Assembly: GCF_027887165.1 (NCBI RefSeq)
Contig: NC_077232.1
Location: forward strand, 7,254,891 to 7,318,890
DNA: 64,000 bases
From: Monodelphis domestica
Lineage: Eukaryota; Chordata; Mammalia; Didelphimorphia; Didelphidae
Reading direction: 5' to 3'
Shown here: piece after piece, positions 33,001 to 43,740 of the stretch
Layout of the letters: each line of letters opens with the position of its first letter
Position numbering within the stretch: the first letter of the stretch is position 1
The notes under the pieces: model-generated
Told to the model about the DNA's origin: nothing
Databases searched by the model: none
The model's input: only the letters and a program-made list of their open reading frames with translations
Made by a program: the position numbers and the translations under genes

Positions 33001-36000
33001 ATCCAAAAGGGGGGGAGACTCATAGAGACATTTTCTGGAAAGACTATTCCTTGGGGTTCCTGGGTTCCTGAGAACACAAGGCTATTGGGAACCTTACCTG
33101 AGGGAAGAGGGTGCAGGCAGGTGGGGAGAGAGACTTCAGCAGGAGGCTGGAGCCTATAGGGAAACTGAGGATCTGGCCTTCCCACAGAATGGTACTTCAC
33201 AGCTTTGGACTCCGTCTTCCTCTGCATCTACTTTATGGAATCTTTTATAAAGATCCTGGTCCTGGGAACTGGATACTTTCATAGCTGGGACAACCTAGGT
33301 GGGTAGGGTTGGGGACTTGGTCTGGATGGAGAGGGGTGGGATGACTGAGATTGGGAACAGGGTGGGACCAAGCCAGAGAGGGATTGGGCATGGAGGGGCA
33401 GTAATGATGAGTTGGCATGTCATCCAGGGCTTAGTCTTCCAATCCAGGAAAGAGGATTGTAATGGAATGGGTGGTTTTCACCCCCAGGGTGGGAGCACCT
33501 TGTGGATGTGGGATCCAGTCTTAGGGAAAGGAGGTTCTGGTGCCTTGCTCAGGAGTTTTGTAAAGAAAGCCACACTTAGAATCAGGAACCAAGGCTCTAC
33601 TTCCAACTCTGTTACTTAGAAGCTGTGTGGGTCCTGGATTTAAGGGCCCTGGGTTCAAAACTCACCTTTGATGCTTGCTACTCATGTGACCTTGGTCAAG
33701 TTACTTCTTTGAGCCTCATTTTTGGTCATCTTTACTATGAGGAAGTAAGACTAGAGGCCCATTGAAGTCTTTCCAACTTTAGAGCTAGGCTCCTAGGGAT
33801 GTTGGACATGTGTACTATGTATGGTCTCTCCTAGGGCAGGGAGAACAGAATCTTTGTTCTGAAGAGTAAGTTAGACACCAGATGCAAAATGCACATGATG
33901 TAAATGGTGGCTATTGTCGTTATCCACCTTAGAGGGCTACGAGGAGGAAGGGGCTTTTCTGATAGAGACACAATGGCTTAGTGGTGAGAATACAAAATCC
34001 CTGAGTAAGGAAGACCTGGATTCAAATCCTGCCACTGGCAATGACTTTGCTATGAAACCCCAGGCAAATCATTTCCCCACTACCCCTCAGTTTCCTCATG
34101 TGTAGAAGGAACATAAGAATGGCTGCAGAATCAAGGGAGAGAACTGGGGTGGGTGCTTGGCCAGCCTCAAAGAGGCAGAGAACTTGTGGTCAGCTCTGCT
34201 AAGTGGCTGGAACCTCTCAGGCTGGGCTCCTGAGATGGGCACTGTGGCCCCTGCCCCGCAGACTTTTTCATCATGATCATGGCCCTGTTGGACTTCGTGC
34301 TCAAGCAGATCTACTTCTCCTCTGCCAAGAAAATGACCCAAAGCAAAACTGTCTTCCGAGTCCTGAAGATCTTTAAAGGCCTTCGATCCCTGAGGGCCAT
34401 CAGGGTGATGCGGAAACTCAAGTGAGGTCCAGCTGGGTCCTGGGCAGAGAAGCCCCTTACTCTCTGGAGGCCTCAGTTTCTCCCCTTACAAAATGTGGAG
34501 GTGGGGGAGGCATTAAGTGACAGTGGATAGAGTGCTCAACTTGACCTTGGGCAAGTCACTTCCCCTCTGGGTTTCCATTTCCTATCCTAAGAAGGGAAGG
34601 GAACTTGATGACCCTTCATGTCTCTTCTAGATTCTAATCTCTGATTTTATTCCTGAATGAACTCCAAGTGCCTCTGTTTCTCCATCTATCAAATGAAAGG
34701 GTTGGACAAGATCTCTAGGCTGCTTCCCACTCTCAATCTAGGGTGCTATGAATTCCAGGTCATCAGGTCCTGTTCTGAGGTTCCTTCCAGCTTTTCCACT
34801 GGACTTCCTATTAGTTCTGATATTCTCTGTCCAGTGCTCTAAGGGCTCTTCCTGCTCTGACTTTGTTTACCCTAAAATCCTGACCAATCCTAAGAGTCTT
34901 TGAAGTCCAAGGTCCCAGCCAGAGGCTCATCAGGGGCCAGAGTCCAGCTTCCTGATCCCCAGTCCTGCCTGGTGCCCAAGCACTGGCTCCAGAGGCTGCT
35001 CCTTAGCTGCAGTCTTTTCCCTTAGAAAACTTGCCTGGTCCTTTGACCCTCTTGTCTGACTCTCCCTCTGCTTGCAGGTTCCTCACCAGCCTCAAGGGGG
35101 TGGCAGAGACTCTGGCCAGATCAGCATCATCCATCACAGCCATCCTTGTCCTGATGTTCACCTGCCTTTGTATCTGGCCAAGAAGGGGACTGGGGCACTG
35201 GGGAGGAGCTAGGCAGGCAGGGAGGAGGCTAGTAGGGCTGGGCTGGCTGGGACTGGGTTGAAGCTAGCGGTTCCTCCAGCAGCATTGCAAGGGCCCCTGG
35301 GGCCTCCTTAGCATCCCAGTCTTCTTCTCTGTGATGCTCCGAGCCCTGTTCCATGAGGAAGATCCGAAGCATTTTGGGAACATCTTTATCACCATCTTCA
35401 CCCTCTTTACCATGCTCACACTGGATGACTGGTCCATGACCTTCTTGGACAAACGAACAACAAGTAAAGAATCAGCCTGAACCCTGGGAGGGCCTGAATG
35501 GCTGGATGTTCTCTGTAGATTGGTCTTGGGAACTTTGGATCAGAGCCATAAATAACTAGGGTGGACCAATGGGACTTTAGCCAAGAGTGCAAAATTCAGA
35601 GTGCTAATGTAAAAACAATAGGTATTTCCTCACTTCCCTTTCTGTTTCCCCACCACTTAGCTGTAGAAATGCTTCCCATTATCCCAAACCTAGTTTATGA
35701 TTCTTGCTGAGAGTGCAAAGTAAGGGTTTTTTCTCCCCAGATTCCTGGTACATCATTCCTATCCTCATGATCTACATTGTCATACAATACTTGATTTTCC
35801 TCAAGTGAGAATCCCAGCCCTCCTTTTCCTTCCCACCCTGAGGCACCCCAGCTCCCCTCTCCTCCCCTATGTACCCGCAGGCTTCCCTAACCCTATTTTT
35901 CCTTTCCTCAAGCCCCAGGTCCCCAGAAAAGCCCAGCTCATCCCCTACTCTGCCCACAAACCCTTCAGGGGCGCCCCAGCCCCTTTGCAGGTCTGTTGCC

Positions 36001-39000
36001 CTCCCCTCCCAGGCCCTGACTCAGATCTCAGGGTCTCAGGCCGCACCCTCCCTTGTCTTGCAGCCTAGTGATAGCAGTGCTGGTGGATAACTTCCAAATT
36101 GTCCTCCGCAACAAGCAGGAAAGGGCGAAAGAGCAGGTACTTGGGACTGGCAGGGAAGAAGGGAGAAAGGGTGAGTCTATGTGCTGCTCAGTGCGGGGTA
36201 GCCAGGTGGGACAGGAGCAGGTCCCTGCTGGTTTCTGAGCTGGGCTTCATCCTAGAGAAGGCCTTGAGCAGGCAGAGTGGGCACCGGCACCCTGACATTC
36301 ACGCTTACATCCCCCAAGAATGCCCCCCACCTCCCGGAGCTGTAGCTACCGGGAGGGCTTGTGCCAAAGCTGGGGGACACACGTGGCCCTCAGGAACCAG
36401 GGCCCCCCTGTGGGCTCTGAGGCGAGAATCAAGTACCGGGGAGGTCTGTGGCTCCAGGTGGGGTTCACATAGCCAAATGCTTTGTTCTCTGCATGGGCAC
36501 CTTCTCACCATTGGAGGGGGGGCATGAGATCTTGGGAAGCTGTGAAGCCTCCTGGCCTGCCCTTAACCACCATAGCAGAGGGTCAGAGATGGGTGATAAC
36601 TGCAGTGTCCTGCTCCCTGCCCTCTGCCCTCTGCTCTCTGCCCACACCCACCTTTGCCAAAAATGGGTGGAGATAGTCGTTGGGTTCGTCTCCCCTTCAT
36701 CACCAAATCTAGGCAGCCTCTCAAAGAGCCAAGGAGAGACAGAAAAGTACCCACACGTCATGGGCACTGGATCAGCTCTGCCAAGCTCCACCTTGTTGTC
36801 CCCTGCCTCTGCAAGGGTGGATGCTCTCCTTTTGGCATTAGTGCCCAGGGGGGTAGCACAGTGGATAGAGTGCCAGTTCTGGAGATGAGAGGCCCCAGGT
36901 TCAGATTTGGCCCCAGACACTTCCTAGATGTGTTACCCTGGGTAAGTCACTTAACCCCAATTGCCAGCCCCTTAGCACTCTTCTGCCTTAGAATCAAGAC
37001 AGAAGGTGAGCATTTATCTATTAAAAACAAAATGCCGCATCTGGTCAGGGTGGGGATAGATGAGGCTGTCTATTGGGGGTGTCCAGGGAGGGAAGAATTA
37101 ACTTCTCTCTCACAACTCACTCCCTAGAAAGTAGCCCGGATGCATGAGAAGCTTTTGGATGAGTCTCTGACGCACCTTGATAAAGGTAGTCATGCCCCCC
37201 TGCTAAGGAGCCACAGTTTACCTTTCATGCCTCCTAGGAGCTCAGAGGGAGGAGATACCTGAGAGGCCCCAGGCATGTCCAATCCAAACTCTGGCCCCGG
37301 GCTAGAATCCCCTCCCTGAGTGCCCTGGCTAGCATGGCTGCATTCCCCTCTGCTCAAATACCTGCCCATCACTCCCTCAGCCTCCTGAGCTCAGGACAGT
37401 CCTTCTCTCACATTCTCCTTTATTCTCTTTCCTCACAGAAGTGGAAGAACAGAAGAGTGATATCTCTTTACAAATGGATATTATTGAGAAAAAATATGGA
37501 CACTTTACTCCTAAGTAAGGGGAAGCCCCTGGAGCTAGGGAGGGTGAGAGGGGGCCTGGAGACCAAACAGGAAGACCCTGACTCTCATGTGGGGAATCTG
37601 TGGGGGAGTCACTGGACCAGTGTGCAAGAAGAGAAAGAGGTGGGAGGCCCCTGGGGAAAGACTCCTGACCTCCACCCCCCAGAGTGGGGCCACTGATGGC
37701 ACAGCAGTTTCTTGAGTCCTCAGACCCTGGGCCAAAGAAAAGGTAAGCCTTGGCCTTGGCTATCAGGAACTCAAGTCCCTGAGGATGCAGAACTTAATGC
37801 AGGGATCCCTCTTAGAGGGGAGCCTGGATTCATTTGATAAAGGAGCAAAGTCCTTCTTAGAAGGCAAAAGAGATTTGCCCCAAGTCAGGAAGAGGAGAAA
37901 GTCTCAGAGTCAGTGGTCAAATGGAACTTTCCAGCCTGCTGAAGAAGGAAGGCTGTGTGGAGGGGGAGGTGCACATGTGTAAAGGCTTCATCTGTCTCCT
38001 CACCAGCCCTGGCTCCCCTGCGCCCTGCTTCTGAGATGGAGGGCATTGCCCAGCAGCTTACAGTTCTAACAGCTCAAAGGGCAAGAGGGGGGTCCTCACC
38101 ACTTTGAATGGTTTATCGAATATGCCAGATGGGAGGGAATTTACAATATACAAATGGGATGTGAGGGTGGGAGGGCCCTTAGAGCAAGGAATGTCAGCAT
38201 GAGGAGGGCCCTTAGAGTATAGAATGAGATCTAGAAGGGGAAAGTAGAGTCCAGAACATGAACAGCCAGTGCTGAGGTGGCCCTTAGAACAGAGAATGGC
38301 AAAGATGAGAAGGGTGGCCAGAACATCAACAGTCAGCCTGGAAGAAACCTTAGAACATAAAATGGCAGAGCCAAGAAGGGACCAAAGAGGCTGGAATATG
38401 GATTGTCAGAGCTCAGAGGGCCCTTAAAGCAAAGAATGACAGACACCAGAAGGACCTTAGAGGCCAGAACACAGAAAGTCAGAGCTGAGAGGACCCTTAG
38501 AATGGAAAATAGCAGAGCCGAGCAGGGAAGTATCTTTAGAACAGAGAATGGCAGAGCCTAGAAGAGACTAAAAAACCAGAACATAGACTGTTGGAACTGA
38601 GAAGGACCTTTAATTTGCATGCCTAATTCATTTATCTTTGCCCTCTCTAATCTGTTAATATATGCACTCAAGGATATAAATTTCCCCCTGAGTACTGCTT
38701 TGGCTGCATCCCATAGATTTTGGTAGGATGTGTCATCATTGTCATTCTCTTCAAATAAATTATTAATTGTTTCTATGATTTGTTCTTTAACTGATTTTGG
38801 AGAATCATTATTTAATTTCCAATTAATTTTTTATTTGTCTCTCCATGTACCCTTACTAATTATTATTTTTATTGTATTGTGATCTAGAAAAGTTTCATTT
38901 ATTATTTCTGCTCTTTTACACTTGTTTACCATTTTTCTATGTCCTCATACATGATCAATCTTTGTGAATGTACCATGTGCTACTGAAAATATGTATTCCT

Positions 39001-42000
39001 TTTTGTCCCTATTTATTTTTCTCCACATATCTATTAACTCTAATTTTTCTAAGATTTCATTCACATCTCTTACCTCTTATTTATTTTTTGGTTTGATTTA
39101 TCTAGATCTGATAGAAGAAGGTTCAGGTCTCCCACTAGTATAGTTTTACTATCTATTTTGTCCTTGAGCTCCACTAGTTTCTCCTTTAGAAATATTGGTG
39201 CTATACCATTTGGTGCATACCTGTTGAGTACTGATATTTCCTCATTGTCTATAGTGCCTTTCATCAGGATGTAATTACCTTCCCTTTCTTTTTTAATCAG
39301 ATCTATTTTTACTTTGGCATTGTCAGATATCATGATTATGACACCTGCCTTCTTTTTCTCAGTTGAAGCCCAATAGATTTTGCTCCATCCTTTTACCTTT
39401 ATCCTGTATGTGTTTACCTGTCTCATGTGTTCTTCTTGAAGACAACATATGGTAGGATTTTGGTTTCTAATCCACTCTGTTATTTGCTTCTGTTTTATGG
39501 GTGAGTTTATCCCATTCACATTCAGAGTTATGATTACCACCTGTGTATTCCCCAACATTTTGATTTTCTCTCCTAGTTCTGCCCTTTCTTCTTTCACTAT
39601 TTCCTTTTAAACCAGTGGTTTGCTTTTAATCAGTCCCCCTAATCACCACCCTTTTTTTACTTCCTTTTCTGCTCCATCCCTTTTTGTTCCCCTTTTATTA
39701 TTTTTTTAGAGTTGATTAAATTCCCTCCCTTCTCTTTCCCTCCCTTTTTGTACTCCCTGCCCTGCCCCCTCCTTGGTTTTTCCCTTCTCACTTTCCCTGT
39801 ATGGTATTATAGAATTTAATACCCCAATGGATCTAGATGCTCTTCCCTCTCAGAATTGATTCCACTGAGAGTAAGTTTAAGTATTACCTATTAACACTCT
39901 CTTCCTCTCCTTCTCATAATAGTATTATTCCAAACCTCCCCTTCCTATGCACCTCTTTGTGTAGTATAGATTATCCTATTTTTATTATTCCTTTAAGTTT
40001 CTCTTGGTGCCATCTTCTATTCCACCCCTTTTCTTTTTTTGCATATCATCTTAGACCACTTAGTACCCCAACCTCTACCTATGAATAATTATTCTAATTA
40101 CTATAATAATGAATACAATTTTTGAGAGTTACAGATAACATTTTTCCATGTAGGAACATAAACAATTTGACCTTATTGAAGCCCTTAAGGAAGAAAATTT
40201 TAAAAACAAATTTTCTTCCTTTCCCCTCTTTTATTTACCTTTTCATGTTTTTTCTTCATTTTTGTGTTTGGATGTCAAACTTTCTGCTTAGTTCTCATCT
40301 TTTCTTTACAAATACTTGGAAATATATTTTGTTGAATGCCCAAACTTTCCTCTGGAAGTATATAGAAAATGATGATAGGTAGGTTATTCTTGGTTGTAGA
40401 CTCAATTCTCTTGCCTTTCTGAATATCATATTCTAAGCCTTGTGATCCTTTAGTGCAGATGCTGCCAGATCCTGTGTAGTCCGGATTAGTGTTCCTTGAT
40501 ATCTGAATTGTCTCTTTCTGGCTTCTTGAAATATTTTCTCCTTAGCTTGGAAGCTCTTGAATTTCACAATTACATTCCTGGGGGTTGTCTTTTGAGTATT
40601 TAGTGTAGAGGGTGACCTATGGGCTCTTTCAGTGTCTATTTTTCTCTCTTGTTCAAGAACATCAGAGCAGTTTTCTTGAATAATTTCTTGTAATGTGATG
40701 TCAATGTTTCTGTTTATTTCTGGGTTTTCAGGTAGACCAATGATCAGCTAGAATTTTGGTGGGAGCTTGGAGCATGGAAATGCCCAAATCCCACATACCT
40801 TCAATGCTGTGCCCTACAGTGGGATCCCTTTGTTCATCTGAACTTGGGTTTTTTTTTTTGGCTTTTTGAGGTGGTCTGTATTGGTCAGTGGTGAGGAGAG
40901 TAAGAGTCCTACTTCTACACAGCAGCCATCTTAACCAGGAAGTCCCTGAGAAAGACCTTTAGAAGAGAGAATGAGAGATTAGAAGGGAACTTAGAGTCCA
41001 GAACATGGGCTGTCAGGGCTGAGAGGATCCTTAGAACAGGGAACAGGGAATGACAGAGCCTAGAAAAGACCAAAGAACCAGAACATAGACTATCAGAGCT
41101 GGCAATAAAGAACCCAGAGATTGGATTTGGTCTGAACCACATCAGTTCAGTGGAAAGGAAACAGCCAAGTGGGGAGTTTGGCCCTGTGCATTGACCTCTC
41201 CTTTGATGCTCTCACTTCCAAGCTTCCTCCAACCCTCACCATGTAGGACAAGGCTTTGGGGAGGGGGCAGCATCTCACATCTCACAAACATGGTCCAAGC
41301 TATTGAGGGCAGGAGCTGAGGACTTGGAGACAACCAGTTCTGCTGCCTCTAGACATGCTTATCCCCCTCCCCAGGTCCCTGTAGACACCCCCAGCCCAAG
41401 GTCCCTCCCAGCTCTGGCATTCCTTGTCCTCTTTTGGGACCTTCTACTCTACATGTGCACAATGGAGTCAAGGAGCTTTGCCTGAGCTGTGAGGAATGCC
41501 CAGAAGGTGGAGTCTACATTGATATCATGCTGGGACCAGAGAGGAGCAGCAGCAGCAGCAGCAGGGGAGGGTGGGGTGTTGGGGCACTTCCTGTTCTCCC
41601 GCCCCCCTAGCCATGAGGCAGAGCATGCCCAGCTGAGGGCGTATGCCCCTCCCCTACAGACAGAAGGAAACCATGTTCCACTATCTCCAGCTGATGGCTG
41701 CTGTTGAACATCACCAGCAGATGTTTCGCTCCCAGGCAGCAATCATTGATGAGATCATTGATACGGTGTTTGAAGTATGCTGGGGACCCCAGGGGATCCC
41801 TGGGGGGGTGACTCTTTGGATGGGGGCTCCTGGTAGGTGCAGGGTGGCAGAGATGGAGGTGTCATGAAGGGGGCCATGGAGAACCGCAGGCCCAAGAAAT
41901 GGGTGGGGTGGGGGTCTTGCCCTGCTCCTCCTGAGATCATCTCCACCATTTCCTTCTCAGGCTGGAGAAAATCCATTCAATACATTAAGACTCCAACAAA

Positions 42001-42008
42001 ATGAATAG
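29792..42008 (+). CDS. CATSPER1: CATSPER1, sperm cation channel pore subunit 1 (12 exons, 468 aa)
   Basis: This is a pore-forming alpha subunit of CatSper, the pH- and voltage-sensitive Ca2+ channel of the sperm flagellum needed for hyperactivated swimming. Exons: 29792-30044, 30653-30865, 33188-33298, 34262-34421, 35078-35169, 35320-35463, 35741-35804, 36064-36136, 37128-37185, 37439-37514, 41660-41774, 41961-42008. All introns are GT..AG, phases fit, and the sum is 1,407 nt (468 codons plus stop). Protein layout: N-tail 1-125; S1 about 126-148; S2 about 158-182; S3 about 193-210; S4 224-246 with Arg/Lys every third residue (225, 228, 231, 234, 237, 240, 243); S5 about 261-287; filter 'TLDDW' 310-314 (T-x-D-x-W); S6 about 329-353; cytoplasmic tail with a charged helix, '[15 protein letters not shown]' and '[16 protein letters not shown]'. 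Start: ATG in good context (gccaagATG), and 'SVPEK' after it matches the human N-terminus as I recall it. Oddity: the His-rich N-terminal domain (roughly 400 residues in human) is missing. The other CatSper subunits are not in the window. Confidence 0.95.
30653..30865 (+). CDS. CATSPER1: CATSPER1 exon 2 (pre-S1 and S1)
   Basis: Acceptor 'ccccttgtag'; donor 'gggag|gtaagc'. Residues 85-155: a basic amphipathic pre-S1 region, then S1 with '[20 protein letters not shown]', very close to mammalian CATSPER1. Confidence 0.95.
31505..31728 (+). repeat. MAR1-type CORE-SINE in intron 2
   Basis: Sense element: 'tgagttcaaatctggcctca', 'gtgtgaccctgggcaagtca', 'aatgagctggagaaggag', 'ccagtatctttgccaagaaa' and 'gactgaaacgactgaacagc'. 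Further short MIR-type remnants follow at about 31,800-31,980. Confidence 0.9.
32386..32825 (+). repeat. GGAT/GGTG tetranucleotide microsatellite in intron 2
   Basis: About 440 bp of near-uninterrupted GGAT units with GGTG, GAAG and GAAT variants. Long frames on both strands (Pro-Ser-Ile-His on minus, Trp-Met-Asp-Gly on plus) come from the repeat. Confidence 0.98.
33188..33298 (+). CDS. CATSPER1: CATSPER1 exon 3 (S2)
   Basis: Acceptor 'cttcccacag'; donor 'cctag|gtgggt'. Residues 156-192: '[19 protein letters not shown]' starts S2, and the exon ends at 'HSWDNL' before S3. Confidence 0.95.
33612..33795 (+). repeat. MIR-type SINE remnant in intron 3
   Basis: 'ccctgggttcaaaactcacc', 'catgtgaccttggtcaagtt' and 'ttgagcctcatttt' give the MIR core order. 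A second remnant of the same class lies at about 33,960-34,115 ('cctggattcaaatcctgcca', 'cagtttcctcatgtgtagaa'). Confidence 0.8.
34262..34421 (+). CDS. CATSPER1: CATSPER1 exon 4 (S3-S4 voltage sensor)
   Basis: Acceptor 'tgccccgcag'; donor 'ctcaa|gtgagg'. Residues 193-245: S3 starting '[12 protein letters not shown]', then S4 with positive residues at every third position from 225 to 243. Confidence 0.95.
34510..34800 (+). repeat. MIR-type SINE remnant(s) in intron 4
   Basis: 'acagtggatagagtgctcaa', 'ttgaccttgggcaagtcact', then 'ctccatctatcaaatgaaag' and 'ggttggacaagatctctagg' show a diverged CORE-SINE with an internal insertion or a second copy. Confidence 0.65.
35078..35169 (+). CDS. CATSPER1: CATSPER1 exon 5 (S4-S5 linker and S5)
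   Basis: Acceptor 'ctgcttgcag'; donor 'ccttt|gtatct', weaker than the others but it preserves phase. Residues 246-276, ending '[10 protein letters not shown]' in S5. Confidence 0.92.
35320..35463 (+). CDS. CATSPER1: CATSPER1 exon 6 (end of S5, pore loop)
   Basis: Acceptor 'gcatcccag'; donor 'acaa|gtaaag'. Residues 277-324. Contains the pore helix and selectivity filter: '[12 protein letters not shown]', with Asp 312 as the filter carboxylate in T-x-D-x-W. Confidence 0.95.
35741..35804 (+). CDS. CATSPER1: CATSPER1 exon 7 (S6, first part)
   Basis: Acceptor 'ttctccccag'; donor 'ctcaa|gtgaga'. Residues 325-345, beginning '[17 protein letters not shown]', close to the known S6 start. Confidence 0.95.
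36064..36136 (+). CDS. CATSPER1: CATSPER1 exon 8 (S6 end, proximal tail)
   Basis: Acceptor 'cttgtcttgcag'; donor 'gagcag|gtactt'. Residues 346-370: '[15 protein letters not shown]' followed by a charged segment. Confidence 0.95.
36846..37031 (+). repeat. tRNA-derived CORE-SINE in intron 8
   Basis: Sense SINE: 'ggggggtagcacagtggata', 'ccccaggttcagatttggcc', 'accctgggtaagtcacttaa', 'gcactcttctgccttagaat' and a 3' end 'gacagaaggtgagcattt'. Confidence 0.9.
37128..37185 (+). CDS. CATSPER1: CATSPER1 exon 9 (C-terminal tail)
   Basis: Acceptor 'actccctag'; donor 'taaag|gtagtc'. Residues 371-389, '[19 protein letters not shown]', aligning with the charged helix after S6 in other CATSPER1 proteins. 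Confidence 0.93.
37439..37514 (+). CDS. CATSPER1: CATSPER1 exon 10 (C-terminal tail)
   Basis: Acceptor 'tttcctcacag'; donor 'cctaa|gtaagg'. Residues 390-414, with '[11 protein letters not shown]', which corresponds to the family's 'IEKKFG..T' region. Confidence 0.93.
38080..41110 (+). repeat. Degenerate tandem repeat in intron 10, split by an L1
   Basis: Units of roughly 70-75 bp around 'ccttagaacagagaatggca', 'gagcc.agaagggacc' and 'agaacatagactgtcagagc' repeat at 38,170-38,612 and resume at 40,950-41,110. Units are diverged and of unequal length. Some of the two sub-blocks look related to each other, so the basic unit may be about 37 bp. Confidence 0.75.
38613..40947 (-). mobile_element. 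5' half of an L1, antisense, in CATSPER1 intron 10
   Basis: Read on the minus strand, the element begins at 40,947 with 'ggacttcctggttaagatgg', the same 5' start as the full-length L1 at 45,455. It passes through ORF1 (about 40,740-40,380), the spacer, and ORF2 up to the endonuclease (open frame 39,597-39,070 with '[16 protein letters not shown]' and '[11 protein letters not shown]'). It stops at 38,613 within ORF2, with no poly(A). The flanks 'gagaaggaccttta' (38,599-38,612) and 'gagaaagaccttta' (40,948-40,961) look like a TSD but are also units of the surrounding tandem repeat. Confidence 0.85.
41660..41774 (+). CDS. CATSPER1: CATSPER1 exon 11 (C-terminal coiled region)
   Basis: Acceptor 'cccctacag'; donor 'tttgaa|gtatgc'. 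Residues 415-453, containing '[20 protein letters not shown]', almost the same as in eutherian CATSPER1. It follows a 4.1-kb intron enlarged by the L1 and the tandem repeat. Confidence 0.96.
41961..42008 (+). CDS. CATSPER1: CATSPER1 exon 12 (C-terminus and stop)
   Basis: Acceptor 'ccttctcag'; residues 454-468 beginning 'AGENPFN', stop TAG at 42,006-42,008. The last residues extend about eight beyond the usual 'AGE-x-x-F-x-N' end. Confidence 0.92.
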   Translation, partial: AGENPFNTLRLQQNE

Positions 42009-42402
42009 AAGAAATTAACCTCCTGGACCAGACTGACCTTTACCCCCAAATCCCAATAGAGTCCTGAAGTCTGTTTATATCCTCTTGTCTCCTTACTGGC
42101 TGGGAATCCAGTGGGGTCGGTGGGGAAGAGATGGGAGAGGCCCCTGGACGCCAGCCCCCTCAGACTCATCTGTCCAGGGGCTTCCTTTCCTCCTGCTGAG
42201 GGCATCCAGCCTTGGCCTTTTTACCCAGCTGGGGGCCCGGGATGGCCTGGGTGCCCTCCTTCCTTCAGGGCCTCCCTTTTCTGAGCCCAGAGTCCTGAGC
42301 AATCTAAAAGCCCAGATAAAAGCAGGCAAGAGATGAGAGAAGCTGGGAGAAGGAGCTGGGGGAAGAGGAGCACCTAAAAAAGCTTCTGATTAAAAGTTAG
42401 AA
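42009..42402 (+). other. CATSPER1: CATSPER1 3' UTR and downstream
   Basis: No canonical AATAAA lies in the first 390 bp after the stop. The closest variants are 'aataga' at about 42,004 and 42,054 and 'attaaa' at about 42,388. The cleavage site cannot be placed. Confidence 0.4.
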
Positions 42403-42577
42403 TTGCAGGCAGGTAAGTGACTCAGTATATTGAGAGCCAGGCTCAGAGATAGAATGTCCTGGGTTCAAATCTGGCATCAGACACTTCTTAGATATATGAC
42501 CCAAGCCCTTGCCATACTTCTCTCTTAGAACAAATACAAAGTATTAATTCTGAGACAGAAGGTAAAGGTGTTGTTTT
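42403..42577 (+). repeat. tRNA-derived CORE-SINE downstream of CATSPER1
   Basis: Diverged sense SINE: 'gtgactcagtatattgagag', 'tgtcctgggttcaaatctgg', a shortened core, and 'ctgagacagaaggtaaaggt'. Confidence 0.85.
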
Positions 42578-42584
42578 TTGAAGT

Positions 42585-42832
42585 TAGCATTTATTTATGC
42601 CTTGAAGGTTTGGACTGCATAATTGCATGACCAGACATGACTGTTTTCCCATTTGAGCCTCACAACTCTGGGGGGCAGGTGCTATGAATTTTACAGATGA
42701 GGAAACTGACATTCAAGGATGAAGTGACTTGCCCAGTGTCCCACAGCTAGTAAGGATCTGAGGAGAGTTTTGAACTCGGGTCTTCCTGACTCCAGCTACA
42801 GTCCTCTACCCACTGAGCCACCAGCTGCTAAC
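42585..42832 (-). repeat. MIR-type CORE-SINE, antisense
   Basis: 'gcatttatttatgccttg', 'ttttacagatgaggaaactg', 'gaagtgacttgcccagtgtc', 'ttcctgactccagctacag' and 'cactgagccaccagctgc' give a nearly complete antisense element. Confidence 0.88.
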
Positions 42833-43727
42833 GAGCACCCTGAATTTCCAAGGTGAAATGGGCTGCTGTAGGCAGGAGCGAGGGAGCTCGCTCTCTCCTA
42901 GGGGCTCTTCAAGGGGACGCTCAGGGATGCTGGTCAGTTCAAGGTTGTGTAATCAGCAACTATGGGGCTAAGCCTGCACCTCGGACGTTCCATCCCTGAT
43001 GCCTGGAGCCAAAAGAGGCTCCTCCAAGTATCCATCTGTTGGCACCTGGTGGTTAACTCATATAAAGAGCAAAACTCCTTCGTAGGGGGATGAGGAAGGC
43101 CCGAGGCTCCTCCAGAGATGCTGGACTGCTCTTCTATAACCAAGATGAAAAGTGGATCCCATTGTCTCCTTCAGAGACTTGGAAGCTGCCTGGGATATTC
43201 GGTGGCCCTGAACTTACCTGGTAAACCAAGTGTAGGGCAACCACCTCCCCCCCACTCACAAGGAGTAACCCTAATTTTCTCAGGCCTGGGGAGCCCGAGG
43301 GAACAAGGCCTCCCATCCTTAGAAGTCTGCTGACTCACCCTAATGGCCAAGGGTCAGGTGTCACTGGGCCAGGTAAGTGTTGAGGCAAATTCCATTCTCC
43401 ACCTGATGCCCAGAGATGTCAGTGCTGAAAGCCATTGGGGCCCCACTCATCCCCAAGGAGCAGCCCCAAGTCAGTTGCCAATAGTGTGAGGGCTCTAGCC
43501 ATCAGCATTTCCATCCCTAAGGTGCCTTGTGGCAGAAGTGGAGCCATGTCCAGGGATGACCCTGATAAGGATGGCAAACTGGACCTCAGCTGGTCCCCTG
43601 ATATGGTGGGAAGGTAGAGAGGAGATTGAAGAAGGTTCATGGAGGGAGCAGAGCAGAACCAGGTCAGGGATGCAACTGGTTGAATGAGCACTGAATTTAG
43701 AAGCCAAAGCCAAGAGACGGGGGCAAG
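42833..43727. other. Intergenic, no gene recognised
   Basis: Moderately GC-rich single-copy-looking sequence. I looked for the genes beside CATSPER1 in human (a cystatin and a sulfotransferase) and found no matching exon. Confidence 0.45.
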
Positions 43728-43740
43728 AGAACCAAGCAGA

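Noticed and set aside
38400..41110. Tandem direct repeats considered as a CRISPR-like array
   Set aside because: Units are adjacent without spacers, strongly diverged, and inside an intron of a mammalian gene.
41547..41566. Short CAG run in intron 10 as a trinucleotide expansion
   Set aside because: Only about five to six units, intronic and not unusual in length.
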